The translations under genes were made by a program, and so were the position numbers. The notes beneath the pieces are model-generated. The model was not told the origin of the DNA. It saw nothing but the letters and a program-made list of their open reading frames with translations, and made no database searches. Source: Lentisphaerota bacterium (GTDB lineage Bacteria > Verrucomicrobiota > Lentisphaeria > Victivallales > Victivallaceae). Taken from it: a DNA stretch of 64,000 nucleotides. The first letter of the stretch is position 1; each line of letters opens with the position of its first letter. This document shows positions 18,932-27,641 of the stretch, piece after piece. Where the stretch lies: positions 124,001-188,000 of the forward strand of contig SUWD01000001.1 in the NCBI GenBank assembly GCA_015061685.1. The letters are read 5' to 3'.

Positions 18932-19711
18932 TTATTCTTGCCGACCTCTGACATACCATCTTTCCGGATCACTGGTATAAGTACCGATATTAGCAAACTG
19001 TTTTGACGGAACTGATCCGACATAATATGATTCAGCGTGACCATCGTAATGGATCGCATTACCACTCAGATTATGGCGTCCGGACGGATACGCCAGAGCA
19101 CTGTTGTTATCGCCCCAGTCATTGCCTGGAATTATAGTATAATAGCCGGAAAGATTGTCCTTGCCGCCTTGGCGAGTCTCAATCGCCATATAAAGACCGG
19201 AAGGATTTTTTACTTCAACCACCTTGGTTCGTCGCGGGTCGGATCCTGAATATAAATATCCGACCATTCCATTTTTGTAATACGGTATCCCGTAAGAACA
19301 ATTTCCGCCGACTTGATTAGTCCCGGAAGGATTGATAGTATTCGATACCTGCGGATGAGACGGACAAACGAAAAGGTACGGGGAATCCGTGCCGCCGTAA
19401 TAAATCAGCATAGCCATCCACTTAAGAGCACCGCTGTGATCAGGTGTCCTATTACTGTCATATGCCGGCCCCCATTGATCATAACTGCTTAAATAATTCT
19501 GAAATCCCATGCCGATCTGTTTCAGGTTGTTGATACAGCTTGCAGCACGTCCCCTTTCCCGGGCGGAATTAAGAGCAGGAAGCAATATCGCCGCTAAAAT
19601 GGCAATTATCGCTATGACTACGAGAAGTTCTATAAGAGTAAAGCACACGTGCTTTACTCCGGCATGCCGGAGTCGGGAAGGCTCAGTTGCAATACGTTTT
19701 ACTTCTTTCAT
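18932..19711 (-). CDS. DUF1559-type pseudopilin-like secreted protein
   Basis: A 259-residue protein with an unusually long charged leader (about 28 residues) ending HVC, then the prepilin helix [36 protein letters not shown] and a globular part with SYGIPYY and [12 protein letters not shown], typical of DUF1559 proteins that abound in Lentisphaerota and Planctomycetota. A prepilin peptidase would cut before FTLIE; the residue before the cut is Cys instead of the usual Gly, which may alter processing. The proteins are thought to sit in the envelope, but their role is unknown. It heads the secreted-protein part of the glycosidase operon. AAGGAG precedes the ATG. The leader DNA contains two adjacent palindromes (19637-19673). 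Confidence 0.82.
   Translation of the reverse strand: MKEVKRIATEPSRLRHAGVKHVCFTLIELLVVIAIIAILAAILLPALNSARERGRAASCINNLKQIGMGFQNYLSSYDQWGPAYDSNRTPDHSGALKWMAMLIYYGGTDSPYLFVCPSHPQVSNTINPSGTNQVGGNCSYGIPYYKNGMVGYLYSGSDPRRTKVVEVKNPSGLYMAIETRQGGKDNLSGYYTIIPGNDWGDNNSALAYPSGRHNLSGNAIHYDGHAESYYVGSVPSKQFANIGTYTSDPERWYVRGRQE
19637..19673. repeat. Two abutting palindromes inside the pseudopilin leader sequence
   Basis: AGTAAAGCAC-AC-GTGCTTTACT (19637-19658) is a near-perfect inverted repeat with 10-bp arms, and ACTCCGGCATGCCGGAGT (19656-19673) is a perfect 18-bp palindrome sharing its first bases. They encode RHAGVKHVC just before the FTLIE cleavage site. Confidence 0.8.
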
Positions 19712-19775
19712 TTTCTTTTTCTCCTTTTGTTTGAGGGGTGGAATACTATATCAAAATACCGGAAAACAACCTTTT

Positions 19776-21395
19776 TTATTTTGCTTTTTTATTTTTCAGC
19801 AGTTCCTTCACGGTGTACCACGCCATTTTCGGCTGGCGGTACTCGCTGAGAATACCCTTGTTGTTGAATCCTCTGGCACGTCCGAAAATATGGGGTCCGG
19901 AAACATAACTGCGGGTATCGGCAAAGTGCCAGATGCTTATACCGGCACAATCATCATTGTCCAGAGCGTATTCGACACACTCTTTGAGCAATTCCGCCTG
20001 ATATTCCTCCGACCAGTAGGTTTTCAGGGGATCACGGAATCCGAGCAATGCTTCCGCACCGATTTCGGTGATCAGGAAAGGTTTGTCTTTCGGCATCGCT
20101 TCAGAAAGCTCTTTCAGCCGGGGCTTGACGTTGTCATTGGTACTGGTACAGCCGTGTTTGGAGTCGTACCAGCCCGGATAGGGATTCATCGCCACAATGT
20201 CCACAATGTCCGTACAGACGCACTTCTCGTAGCGGTTGCTGGCAAAAGTTATCGGAGTGTGCGGATCAATGGAACGGATCTTGTCATAAACCGCCTTGAT
20301 GATCACTCTGGTCTCCTCTTTCTCACTTTCATTCTCATTGAGATAACCTTTGATGATGATACAGGGGTGATTGAAACTGGAAACGGTCAGTTTGCCCGCC
20401 TGATCCAGCTGGGCTGCCTGAAATTCAGGAGAGTGCAGTTTGGGAGCTTTGAAGTCCCAGCCCAAAGTCTCCTCCCAGACGTAGATACCCATCTTGTCGC
20501 AGAGATCAAGCATGGTTTTCCGCTGGGCATAGTGACTGCCCCGGATATAGTTGAATCCGCCGTTTTTCAGCATCCGCAAATCTGCGGCGATCAGCTGCGG
20601 CGGCATAGCGGCACCGATTTCCGGATGGCTCTCATGACGGTTGAATCCGACCAGTTTGATCTTTTCGCCGTTGATAAGGATATTTCTGCCATCCAGTTTG
20701 ATCTGACGGATACCGAATGTTTCAGTTACTTCATCCGTTGCCGTTTTGATCGTAAGCGTATGCAGATTGGGGGTCTTTTCGCTCCACAGTTTGAATTCAG
20801 GCAGCGTGACTTCAACATCCATTGCACCGTCGGCGAATTCCGCACAGGTGCTGTAACCGGTATCAAAGATCAATTCAGCTTTGCCGCTGAAGTTATTCGC
20901 CGCACTCGCCCGCACCCGGAGCTTGCCGGTAAGGTAATCTTCCGTAGAGATCATCACACTGTGAATGTAATCTGCCGGGATCCGGGTCAAAGTGACATCA
21001 CCGTAAATACCGCCGTAACCGTGGAAGTCAAAATAGGGTTCAAAAACTTCATTGTATTTGTTGCAAAGCACAATGGCGATTTCGTGGCAGCCCTCTTTGC
21101 CGGCATCGAAAATGATGTGTTCAGGCAGGTAAGCATATTTCAAAACTCCGACGCTCTTGCCATCGCAGAAAACTTCGCCGTCAAGTCCGGCTCCGTCAAT
21201 AAAAAGATCGACCAGTCCGCCGGTGAATACCTGACGTTTGTACACGGCATAACCGCGTTTACCGCAGTAAGGCTCCATCAGGTCATAACAGCCCGGCACA
21301 CACAACACCTCTGTGGTGGCGAAAGGATAACCGGGTTTATCATCGCCGAAGTAAGAAAAATCCCAGATCCCGTTAAGGTTTTCGGTCAGTCTCAT
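19776..21395 (-). CDS. GH2 family glycosidase (beta-glucuronidase/beta-galactosidase type)
   Basis: A 539-residue protein with the three GH2 regions: sugar-binding jelly roll (residues 1-140, LNGIWDFSYFG), immunoglobulin-like domain (about 140-235) and TIM barrel. The barrel has GFNRHESHPEIG, the acid/base Glu in IKGYLNENES (near 350) and the nucleophile Glu in FLITEIGAEAL (near 444). It is short for GH2 and reads most like beta-glucuronidases, including NPYPGWYDS. It cleaves terminal beta-linked sugars with retention; the exact sugar is not fixed by the sequence. No signal peptide, so probably intracellular. A TTGCGA-17-TATAAT promoter lies upstream; the long leader is free of genes. Confidence 0.85.
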   Translation of the reverse strand: MRLTENLNGIWDFSYFGDDKPGYPFATTEVLCVPGCYDLMEPYCGKRGYAVYKRQVFTGGLVDLFIDGAGLDGEVFCDGKSVGVLKYAYLPEHIIFDAGKEGCHEIAIVLCNKYNEVFEPYFDFHGYGGIYGDVTLTRIPADYIHSVMISTEDYLTGKLRVRASAANNFSGKAELIFDTGYSTCAEFADGAMDVEVTLPEFKLWSEKTPNLHTLTIKTATDEVTETFGIRQIKLDGRNILINGEKIKLVGFNRHESHPEIGAAMPPQLIAADLRMLKNGGFNYIRGSHYAQRKTMLDLCDKMGIYVWEETLGWDFKAPKLHSPEFQAAQLDQAGKLTVSSFNHPCIIIKGYLNENESEKEETRVIIKAVYDKIRSIDPHTPITFASNRYEKCVCTDIVDIVAMNPYPGWYDSKHGCTSTNDNVKPRLKELSEAMPKDKPFLITEIGAEALLGFRDPLKTYWSEEYQAELLKECVEYALDNDDCAGISIWHFADTRSYVSGPHIFGRARGFNNKGILSEYRQPKMAWYTVKELLKNKKAK

Positions 21396-21461
21396 CTTTA
21401 CTCTTCCTTTAGAATTTACAGTTTTTCAACATTAAAAATGCAAAATTTTTGTCTTTTTAAT

Positions 21462-21490
21462 ATTATACACATAAAACCCCGATTTCGCAA
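21462..21490 (-). promoter_or_regulatory. Sigma70-type promoter for the GH2 gene
   Basis: Minus strand: TTGCGA (21485-21490), 17-bp spacer, TATAAT (21462-21467), about 65 bp before the ATG at 21395. Confidence 0.65.
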
Positions 21491-21552
21491 GAGTAAAATT
21501 GTAACATTTTATAGCAATTTTGTCACACCCCCTCTGTCAGAGAAATAGTTAT

Positions 21553-21628
21553 TGTCTCATTTTTTGTAAAAAATCTTTCCTGCTGTGGTGCATTGCGGGC
21601 AATCTCCTGGCAAATCTGCGGACGTTGT
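21553..21628 (+). repeat. Partial copy of the TIR element (left end only)
   Basis: Starts TGTCTCATTTTTTGTAAAA preceded by TTAT, then follows the left part of the full element (GCATTGCGGGCAAT, CTGCGGACGT) and diverges near 21628. The right end is missing. Confidence 0.7.
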
Positions 21629-21690
21629 CGCCGTTTGACCGGTAAATGGCGTGGATATGCGACAGGGCGACACCACCTGCCGGGAGCGAT

Positions 21691-21712
21691 GTCATGCAAA
21701 TTTTTGCATGAC
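21691..21712. repeat. Perfect hairpin GTCATGCAAA-TT-TTTGCATGAC
   Basis: Ten-bp arms with a 2-nt centre. A one-mismatch version lies at 42467-42488 (GTCATGCAAA/TTTGCATAAC). Both sit in gene-free repeat regions next to TIR-element sequences, so they seem to be part of a shared intergenic unit. Confidence 0.7.
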
Positions 21713-21770
21713 GAATGAGCAGGAGGCAGCATAAACAGGAGCTGTGCAGACTGCAAACTATCCCCGGAAT

Positions 21771-21866
21771 TGTCCGTAAGTGTCCGTACATGTCCGTAAA
21801 AGTCCGTTTGCGTCCGTACCGCAGTTTGTCGAGCGGAGCGAGCCACAAACTCCGCAGACTGCTATG
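21771..21866. repeat. 10-bp tandem repeat array, copy 1, with GAGCGGAGCGAG flank
   Basis: Five back-to-back 10-bp units with core GTCCGT at 21771-21820, phased at about one DNA helical turn, followed by CGCAGTTTGTCGAGCGGAGC and CCACAAACTCCGCAGACTGC. The same combination recurs, inverted, at 26834-26930 and 31000-31073. Confidence 0.85.
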
Positions 21867-21948
21867 CAGGGGGTATCTCCATAAAGGGCGACAGCCCGTC
21901 AGAACCGAACCATCCACAAACCTTTTTTGCCCGGAGTATGCGGAAAAA

Positions 21949-22025
21949 TGGTGCCCCCAGTGCGATTCGAACGCACGACCTGCTCCTTAGGAGGGAGCCG
22001 CTCTATCCAACTGAGCTATGAGAGC
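21949..22025 (-). tRNA. tRNA-Arg (anticodon CCT)
   Basis: The minus strand folds as a tRNA. The acceptor GCTCTCA pairs with TGGGGGC using two G-T wobbles; the D arm is GCTC/GAGC, the anticodon stem GCTCC/GGAGC with loop CTCCTAA (anticodon CCT, reading AGG), and the T arm GTGCG-TTCGAAT-CGCAC. The 3' CCA is encoded at 21951-21949. The gene sits between a 10-bp repeat array and a full TIR element, with no protein gene within 330 bp. Confidence 0.95.
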
Positions 22026-22045
22026 ACTTTATTGTTTATTGTTAT

Positions 22046-22348
22046 TGTCTCATTTTTTGTGAAAAATCTTTCCTGCGGTGGTGCATTGCGGGCAATCTCT
22101 TGGCAAATCTGCGGACGTTTTCGCAGTCATGTACGTTTAGTACACTCCTGCTCATCCGCCTTGATTTGTCTGCAACCTTGCCACACACTGCATCCATCAG
22201 TCTCCGCATAAAGCTACGCCCTGACAAGCCGGTCGGATCGAACCTGTGTTTGCCGGGTTGACAAATCACAACTTATGTGACATGTTTTATACGTTAACAA
22301 AAATGTTTGTTTATAAGCTCCTGATTGGGTTTCACAAAATTTGAGACA
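22046..22348 (+). mobile_element. TIR element copy A (303 bp, MITE-like)
   Basis: Runs from TGTCTCATTTTTTGTGAAA to TTTCACAAAATTTGAGACA. It is the longest copy, with about 30 extra bases in the interior near 22195-22225. Left flank TTAT, right flank TTAC. Its right end is 10 bp past the stop codon of the lipoprotein gene at 22359. It has no transposase gene. Confidence 0.8.
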
Positions 22349-22358
22349 TTACCTGTTA

Positions 22359-22793
22359 TTATTGATAAGCCGGGTACGCCGCCGGAGCGGAATTATTCCC
22401 GTTATTCTGCTGCTTTTTGTACGGTACAGCCGGGATGTGATGCAGTTGATAAGCATTCTCTGCCCGGTGGTCGATGACCCGGATACCGTTATCCTGCCGG
22501 CGTAATTCGTAATAGAAGTTCCATTTGCGCGCAGTCTGCCGATCCATATCCAATTCAACGAGATATCCGTCCCGGATGGAATATTTGCCGCCCCAGTCCC
22601 AGTAACCGTTTTCGGTACCGGTTTCATTTTCGGGATTACGTAACCGGAGGATGATCAAATCTCCGTAAACGGCGGCGAAATCGCTTCTGCCCGGCAAAGT
22701 TGTTTCATACTTGCCGTTATTCAGACGGATGACTTCGCAGCCGGTGAAAAAGGTAATGGCAAAGAGTGCTGCAAAAAACGCACAGAACTTCAT
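22359..22793 (-). CDS. Small lipoprotein of unknown function
   Basis: A 144-residue protein starting MKFCAFFAALFAITFFTGC, a signal peptide with a lipobox whose Cys would be lipidated (residue 19). The mature part is polar with WDWGGKYSIRDGYLVELDM and RRQDNGIRVIDHR, and a Pro/Gln/Asn-rich tail. No known domain is recognised. The ATG at 22793 follows GAGG and is 14 bp after the leuS stop, so it is probably read with leuS; six further in-frame codons upstream overlap leuS and lack a ribosome site. Confidence 0.7.
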   Translation of the reverse strand: MKFCAFFAALFAITFFTGCEVIRLNNGKYETTLPGRSDFAAVYGDLIILRLRNPENETGTENGYWDWGGKYSIRDGYLVELDMDRQTARKWNFYYELRRQDNGIRVIDHRAENAYQLHHIPAVPYKKQQNNGNNSAPAAYPAYQ

Positions 22794-22807
22794 ATTGCAA
22801 AATCCTC

Positions 22808-25360
22808 TCAAATAACGATATTGACCAGACGTCCCTGGACGTAAATGACTTTTTTGGGTTCTTTGCCGTTCATAGCGGCTTTGACCTCATCATTGGCGAG
22901 GGCGATAGCTTTGGCGGTATCGGCATCGCATCCGACGGGCATCATCAGACGGGCTTTGGGTCTGCCGAGCACCTGCACGAGAATCTCGACTTCGCTGACT
23001 TCCAGAACTTTCTCATCGTATTCGGGGAACTTCTCATAGGCGATGGTATCGCTGTGTCCGAGATTTTCCCAGAGTTCTTCGGCGAGGTGGGGAGCGAAAG
23101 GAGCGAGAAGCAGGGTGAATTTTTCAGCGGCTTCTCTGGGGATCTTATCCAGTTTCGCCAATTCGTTGAGATAGACCATCATCGCACTGATAGCGGTATT
23201 GAAGCCGAAAGTTTCCAGATCGGCACCGACCTTTTTGATTGCGGCATGGATGGTACGCTGAAGTTCTTTTGAAGCCGGTTCATCCACGATTTCGGAAAGA
23301 CCGATGACCCGGTAAGCTTTTTTGAGGAAGCGGTGAACTCCCTCCACACCGGCGGTATTCCAGGGTTTGACGGCTTCCAGAGGTCCCATGAACATCTCAT
23401 AAAGACGCATACTGTCGGCACCGTATTTGGCGATAACGTCATCGGGGTTGACGACATTGCGGAGACTTTTGGACATTTTGGCAGGGAATTCGACGAGAGC
23501 TTCGCCGTCGCTTTTGCGAACCGGACCGTTGGCGGTGAATTCGACCTGATCGGTCGGCACGAGAGCACCGCGGGAATCTTTGTAGGAAGTCCCCAGGATC
23601 ATACCCTGATTGACCAGTTTGGTGAAAGGTTCTTTGCAGTGGACATAGCCGAGGTCAAAGAGAACTTTGTGCCAGAAACGGGCATAGAGCAGATGAAGCA
23701 CCGCGTGTTCGGCACCGCCGACGTAAAGATCGACCGGCAGCCAGTATTTTTCAAGTTTCTTATCCCATGCCGCTTCGGTATTTTTGGGGTCGATATAACG
23801 CAGATAGTACCAGCATGAACCGGCCCACTGGGGCATGGTATTGGTTTCCCGGCGGCCCTTGCGTCCGGTTTTGGGATCGGTATAATTGAGCCACTGTCCG
23901 GCTTTGGAGAGCGGCGGTTCACCGGTGCCGCTGGGTTTGAAGTCGGGCATTTCCGGCAGAGCGACTGGCAATTCGGACTCATCGACCAGCTCCACGGAAC
24001 CATCTTCATAGTGGACGATGGGAAATGGTTCGCCCCAGTAACGCTGGCGGCTGAAAAGCCAATCCCGCAATTTGTATTTGACCGCTTCTTTACCCATGCC
24101 TCTTTCAGCGAGCCATTTGGTGGCGGCAGGTTTGGATTCTTTGACGGAAAGTCCGTTGACATCCAATCCCTCATTGTTGGCAGAATTGATCAACTTGCCC
24201 TCACCGGTCCAGCAGGCTTTGCCGTCAAGCACCGCCTGAATGTCGATATTTTCAGCTTTGGCAGCTTCCGGATCGGGGGAAATGATGCACTTGACCGGCA
24301 GATCGAAAACCCGGGCAAATTCAAAGTCCCGGGTGTCATGGGCGGGAACAGCCATGATCGCACCGGTTCCGTAGGAGATGAGAACATAATCGGAGATCCA
24401 GATGGGGATCTGCACGCCATTGACGGGGTTGGTGGCATAAGCACCGGTGAATGCACCGGTTTTCTCGGTGGATTCAGTACGGGCGAGATCGCTTTTCAAA
24501 GAAGCGGCTTTGCGGTAGGCATCGACAGCTTCACGGCAATCGTCAGTGGTAAGTTTGTCAACCAGCGGATGTTCCGGAGCAAGCACCATGTAAGTCGCAC
24601 CGAACAGGGTGTCCGGACGGGTGGTATAGACGGTAACGCTCTCACCGCAGGTGGTCTGGAAAATGACTTCCGCACCGGTGGATTTACCGATCCAGTTACG
24701 CTGCATCTCTTTGATACCTTCGGGCCAGTCAAGATCATCGAGGTCATTGAGAAGTCTTTCGGCATATTCGGTGATTTTGAGCATCCACTGTTTCATGGGG
24801 CGTCTTTCGACGGGGTGGTCACCGCGTTCACTTCTGCCGTTGATAACTTCTTCATTGGCAAGCACGGTCCCCAGAGCCGGACACCAGTTGACAGCGACTT
24901 CATCCAGATACGCGAGACCTTTTTTGTGGAGCTGCATAAAGATCCACTGCGTCCATTTGTAATAATCGACATCGGTGGTATCGATTTCACGTTCCCAGTC
25001 ATAGCTGAAACCGAGGGATTTGATCTGTTCCCGGAAGTGGTTGATATTTTTTTCGGTGGTGACCGCCGGATGAGTACCGGTATCGACCGCATACTGTTCC
25101 GCAGGCAGACCGAAAGCATCCCATCCCATCGGGTGCAGCACGTTGAAACCTTTCATGCGTTTGTAGCGGCAGACGATATCAGTGGCGGTGTACCCTTCGG
25201 GGTGTCCGACATGCAGACCGGCACCGGAGGGATAAGGGAACATATCCAGACAGTAATATTTGGGTTTATCGGCAAGATCGACCGCCCGGAAAGTGTGGTT
25301 GTCTTCCCAGAAACGCTGCCATTTTTTCTCAATGGCGGAAAAATCATATTCCGGATTCAT
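22808..25360 (-). CDS. leuS: Leucyl-tRNA synthetase
   Basis: An 850-residue class I synthetase charging tRNA-Leu in the cytoplasm. It has the HIGH-type motif GLHVGHPEG (about 48-56), the editing (CP1) domain with [20 protein letters not shown] and a conserved Asp in [12 protein letters not shown], the zinc-like insert region, and [15 protein letters not shown] (KMSKS near 628). Length is normal for bacterial LeuRS (about 820-880). The ATG at 25360 has AAGGAG upstream and a TTGAAA-17-TATATT promoter. It is followed closely by a small lipoprotein gene. Confidence 0.97.
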   Translation of the reverse strand: MNPEYDFSAIEKKWQRFWEDNHTFRAVDLADKPKYYCLDMFPYPSGAGLHVGHPEGYTATDIVCRYKRMKGFNVLHPMGWDAFGLPAEQYAVDTGTHPAVTTEKNINHFREQIKSLGFSYDWEREIDTTDVDYYKWTQWIFMQLHKKGLAYLDEVAVNWCPALGTVLANEEVINGRSERGDHPVERRPMKQWMLKITEYAERLLNDLDDLDWPEGIKEMQRNWIGKSTGAEVIFQTTCGESVTVYTTRPDTLFGATYMVLAPEHPLVDKLTTDDCREAVDAYRKAASLKSDLARTESTEKTGAFTGAYATNPVNGVQIPIWISDYVLISYGTGAIMAVPAHDTRDFEFARVFDLPVKCIISPDPEAAKAENIDIQAVLDGKACWTGEGKLINSANNEGLDVNGLSVKESKPAATKWLAERGMGKEAVKYKLRDWLFSRQRYWGEPFPIVHYEDGSVELVDESELPVALPEMPDFKPSGTGEPPLSKAGQWLNYTDPKTGRKGRRETNTMPQWAGSCWYYLRYIDPKNTEAAWDKKLEKYWLPVDLYVGGAEHAVLHLLYARFWHKVLFDLGYVHCKEPFTKLVNQGMILGTSYKDSRGALVPTDQVEFTANGPVRKSDGEALVEFPAKMSKSLRNVVNPDDVIAKYGADSMRLYEMFMGPLEAVKPWNTAGVEGVHRFLKKAYRVIGLSEIVDEPASKELQRTIHAAIKKVGADLETFGFNTAISAMMVYLNELAKLDKIPREAAEKFTLLLAPFAPHLAEELWENLGHSDTIAYEKFPEYDEKVLEVSEVEILVQVLGRPKARLMMPVGCDADTAKAIALANDEVKAAMNGKEPKKVIYVQGRLVNIVI

Positions 25361-25406
25361 AAAAAATCACTCCTTATTCAGAAATATAATATTATTCATT
25401 TGTGGT

Positions 25407-25435
25407 AATATAACACCGGAAAGGTGCTTTTTCAA
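25407..25435 (-). promoter_or_regulatory. Sigma70-type promoter for leuS
   Basis: Minus strand: TTGAAA (25430-25435), 17-bp spacer, TATATT (25407-25412). It lies directly downstream of the pgsA terminator, so leuS starts as its own unit. Confidence 0.65.
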
Positions 25436-25437
25436 GC

Positions 25438-25465
25438 AAAAAACCCGGCAGTTGCGGGTGCCGGG
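25438..25465 (-). terminator. Rho-independent terminator of pgsA
   Basis: Minus strand: CCCGGCA arm (25465-25459), 8-nt loop, TGCCGGG arm (25450-25444), then TTTTTT. It lies 20 bp after the pgsA stop. Confidence 0.85.
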
Positions 25466-25485
25466 CCGATTAAAAGGGAAAATAG

Positions 25486-26109
25486 TTATTCCTGACTCAG
25501 GAAAAGCTTGCGGTAGCGGATAAAATACCCCAATCCGGAAAAGAGAGTTATCAGGACGATACCGGTCATAAAGGTCAGCCAGATGTACCAGATGCGGATG
25601 CCGAACCATGATTCGGTGAATAAATATTCGTTGCCGCCGTCGATCGCCCAGGCGACACCGGCTATACCGAGCATGGTCATCTGCAAAGCGGTTTTGAGCT
25701 TGCCCCAGCGGTCAGCGGAAATGACGATCTGCTTTTTGGCGGCAAGAGTACGCAGCCCGGTGACCATGAATTCCCGGAAAAGAACGGCGATGGCGATCCA
25801 CGCCGGAATAATGCGGAATTCGACCGCCATAAGCATCGTACCGGTGACAAATATTTTGTCGGCAAGAGGATCCATCAAAGCCCCGAAATCACTTACCCAG
25901 TGGTATTTGCGGGCAAGATAACCGTCGAGCAGGTCAGTAAGACCGGCAAGCATCGCCAGAATCACCGCCGAAATACGCAAAGCAAAAACCCAGCTTTTGT
26001 CGCTGATAACATCGATATGAGCGACTGAAGCGATCGCCACAAAAATTAAAACCGCAAAAATTCTGCTCACCGTCAGAATATTGGGAAGATTTTTCCCTCC
26101 GAACACCAT
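25486..26109 (-). CDS. pgsA: CDP-diacylglycerol-glycerol-3-phosphate 3-phosphatidyltransferase
   Basis: A 207-residue membrane enzyme making phosphatidylglycerol phosphate from CDP-diacylglycerol and glycerol 3-phosphate. The CDP-alcohol phosphotransferase motif is intact: DLLDGYLARKYHWVSDFGALMDPLADK (about residues 61-87), giving D-G-x2-A-R-x8-G-x3-D-x3-D. NILTVSRIFAVLI at the start and about five membrane helices fit PgsA. The ATG at 26109 gives MVFGGKNLPNILT; length is slightly above the usual 180-190. It is followed by a terminator and preceded by a TIR element. Confidence 0.92.
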   Translation of the reverse strand: MVFGGKNLPNILTVSRIFAVLIFVAIASVAHIDVISDKSWVFALRISAVILAMLAGLTDLLDGYLARKYHWVSDFGALMDPLADKIFVTGTMLMAVEFRIIPAWIAIAVLFREFMVTGLRTLAAKKQIVISADRWGKLKTALQMTMLGIAGVAWAIDGGNEYLFTESWFGIRIWYIWLTFMTGIVLITLFSGLGYFIRYRKLFLSQE

Positions 26110-26160
26110 AATTACCGATAAATCCCCTGAAACTTTTTCTTAATTTATTGTTATTGTTAT

Positions 26161-26431
26161 TGTCTCATTTTTTGTGAAAAATCTTTCCTGCGGCGGTGCA
26201 TTGCGGGCAATCTCTTGGCAAATCTGCGGACGTTTTCGCAGTCATGTACGTCAGTACACTCCTGCTCATCCGCCTTGATTTGTCTGCGACCTTGCCTCAC
26301 ACTGCATCCACCGGTTAGATCGAACCCGTGCTTGCCGGTTTGACAAATCACAACTTATGTGATATGTTTTATACGTTAACAAAAATATTTGTTTATAAGC
26401 TCCTGTTACGAGTTTCACAAAATTCGGGACA
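26161..26431 (+). mobile_element. TIR element copy B (271 bp, MITE-like)
   Basis: Runs from TGTCTCATTTTTTGTGAAA to TTTCACAAAATTCGGGACA; the ends are inverted repeats at 15 of 19 positions. It is flanked on both sides by TTAT (26157-26160 and 26432-26435), consistent with a 4-bp target duplication. It lies 51 bp upstream of the pgsA start. Confidence 0.85.
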
Positions 26432-26631
26432 TTATCAATTTATTTTATCTGCCAATGCACCGCAGAATGCCCCCGGACATCCCCGGGAATATTTCATTTC
26501 TCCCGAAAAACACAAACGCCCGCTCCCTGCATTGAAGATGCCGGAAACGGACGTCGCAACAGTATGACCGCCGCTGTCAGGCAGCGGACTTCCCGCCGCG
26601 CCGGATGATTTCCGGGCGGTAAAGGGAAAAC
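26432..26631. other. Gene-free stretch with hairpins
   Basis: No convincing gene. It holds a small hairpin CCGCT-N7-AGCGG (26571-26587) and a GC-rich imperfect stem near 26592-26619, immediately downstream of the mS38-like gene and possibly its transcript end. There is no clear T-run for a standard terminator. Confidence 0.4.
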
Positions 26632-26721
26632 TTACTTGTTTTTGTGGCGGAGCAGTTTGAGCTGCTTTTTGCGTTTGTGTTTAGCGATTTTTTTCCGCCG
26701 TTTCTTTTTCAAGTTACCCAT
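26632..26721 (-). CDS. mS38-like (AURKAIP1/COX24 domain) small ribosomal protein
   Basis: A 29-residue, extremely basic protein, MGNLKKKRRKKIAKHKRKK at its start and ending LLRHKNK. The KKRRKKIAKHKxKK core matches the AURKAIP1/COX24 domain, related to mitochondrial small-subunit protein mS38 and found as tiny ribosomal proteins in some bacterial phyla such as Bacteroidota and Chlamydiota. GAGG lies 7 bp before the ATG and a TTGCTT-16-TACATT promoter is 46 bp upstream. It stands alone between repeats. Such short genes are often missed; the near-exact core motif makes me fairly sure. Confidence 0.82.
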   Translation of the reverse strand: MGNLKKKRRKKIAKHKRKKQLKLLRHKNK

Positions 26722-26766
26722 TTCAATACCTCATTTATAGATTTTTTTGCCGAACAGCATTACATT

Positions 26767-26794
26767 AATGTATCACCTATTTGCGAAAAAGCAA
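26767..26794 (-). promoter_or_regulatory. Possible promoter for the mS38-like gene
   Basis: Minus strand: TTGCTT (26789-26794), 16-bp spacer, TACATT (26767-26772). The -35 region overlaps TTTGC-N5-GCAAA, a small inverted repeat. Confidence 0.45.
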
Positions 26795-26833
26795 ATTACT
26801 TACGCTAAAAAAGCCGGATTTTTTTATTTTTTC

Positions 26834-26930
26834 AGCAGTCTGCGTGGCTCGCTACGCTCGACAAGCACCGGTACGGACGTAAACGGACTTTTACAATGTA
26901 CGGACAGCTACGGACGGTGACAGCCCGCCC
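26834..26930. repeat. 10-bp tandem repeat array, copy 2
   Basis: GCAGTCTGCG, then GGCTCGCTACGCTCGACAA, then about five 10-bp units carrying ACGGAC (26871-26920; the third unit is degenerate). Same parts and order as at 31000-31073, inverted relative to 21771-21866. The tail at 26977-27000 (GGAAAGATTTTTCACCAAAAATGA) matches a TIR-element end, tying the two repeat families together. Confidence 0.75.
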
Positions 26931-27011
26931 CCGTATGCACCACCGCCTCGTCGCGGCGCAGAGCAACGGAGACGGAAGGAAAGATTTTTCACCAAAAATG
27001 AAGTTTTTTAT

Positions 27012-27641
27012 TTATTCTTTGCGTTTACGCAATCTCTCCTCCGCCGAATCAAACCGCTTTTCGTACTCTTCCAGCGACTCCAGCTGCTTTAATTCAATTC
27101 CGGCACTCTGTGCCAGAAGCACACACGCAGAAAAGTATGCAAAATGATTATCCGCTGACGGATTTTTATTTTTATTATTCATCGCATTGACCGCCCGCAA
27201 ATGAGCCAGACGCACATTGACCAGCAATTGCATTATTGGAGTATTGCCGTCATCAATCAGCAAAGCCGCCTTTTCCACGACGGCGACCGGAGGCAGTTCT
27301 TCCGGACAATCCATCACACCCTCAAGAGAATACTTCACCTTATCCGACGGCAGAAAGCCGCCGAGAGTGTTAAGACAGATCCTGCTCTGCTCGCCACGCA
27401 GAATATTTTCCGCACTCTTTTCCGTTTCTGCCAGCAGCAAAGAAGCAAAAGCGATCCGTATTCTGCCGTGTTCTTTTTCCGGTCGTCCTGCAAGCATCTC
27501 TCCCAATGTCACCGGATTTACCGGCAATTCCCGGCGTAAAAGGCAAAGTGATTCAACCGCCCTGTCCGCCTCCGGGTCGGAAAAATAAAGCAGACAACCG
27601 CCGGTCAAAAACAATACCGGCAGAAAAAGTAAACTTCTCAC
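27012..27641 (-). CDS. Lipoprotein of unknown function
   Basis: A 209-residue protein with a lipoprotein signal peptide: MRSLLFLPVLFLTGGC, lipobox Cys at 16. The mature part looks mostly helical with a charged tail (SLEEYEKRFDSAEERLRKRKE) suggesting a short coiled coil. No known family. It starts with GTG at 27641, backed by a strong AAGGAGG 7 bp upstream, and the GTG overlaps the stop of the membrane protein gene (GTGA), so the two are translationally coupled. It may work with that membrane protein. Confidence 0.72.
   Translation of the reverse strand: MRSLLFLPVLFLTGGCLLYFSDPEADRAVESLCLLRRELPVNPVTLGEMLAGRPEKEHGRIRIAFASLLLAETEKSAENILRGEQSRICLNTLGGFLPSDKVKYSLEGVMDCPEELPPVAVVEKAALLIDDGNTPIMQLLVNVRLAHLRAVNAMNNKNKNPSADNHFAYFSACVLLAQSAGIELKQLESLEEYEKRFDSAEERLRKRKE

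Noticed and set aside
21523..21846. Frame with TDFYGHVRTLTD, also seen at 30923-31345
   Set aside because: The similarity comes only from the 10-bp tandem repeat read in the same frame; no ribosome site and no extra conservation.
22042..22269. Repeated reading frame (MICQ...KDFSQKMRQ, 64-75 residues) inside TIR element copies A, B (26157-26351) and C (35371-35565)
   Set aside because: It reads across the element ends and follows the repeat. Copies D and E break the frame by a single-base difference in the GTAC(T/TAAA)CGTAC part, so it is not under coding constraint.
24011..25408. 465-residue plus-strand frame
   Set aside because: Antisense to leuS, which has all its motifs.
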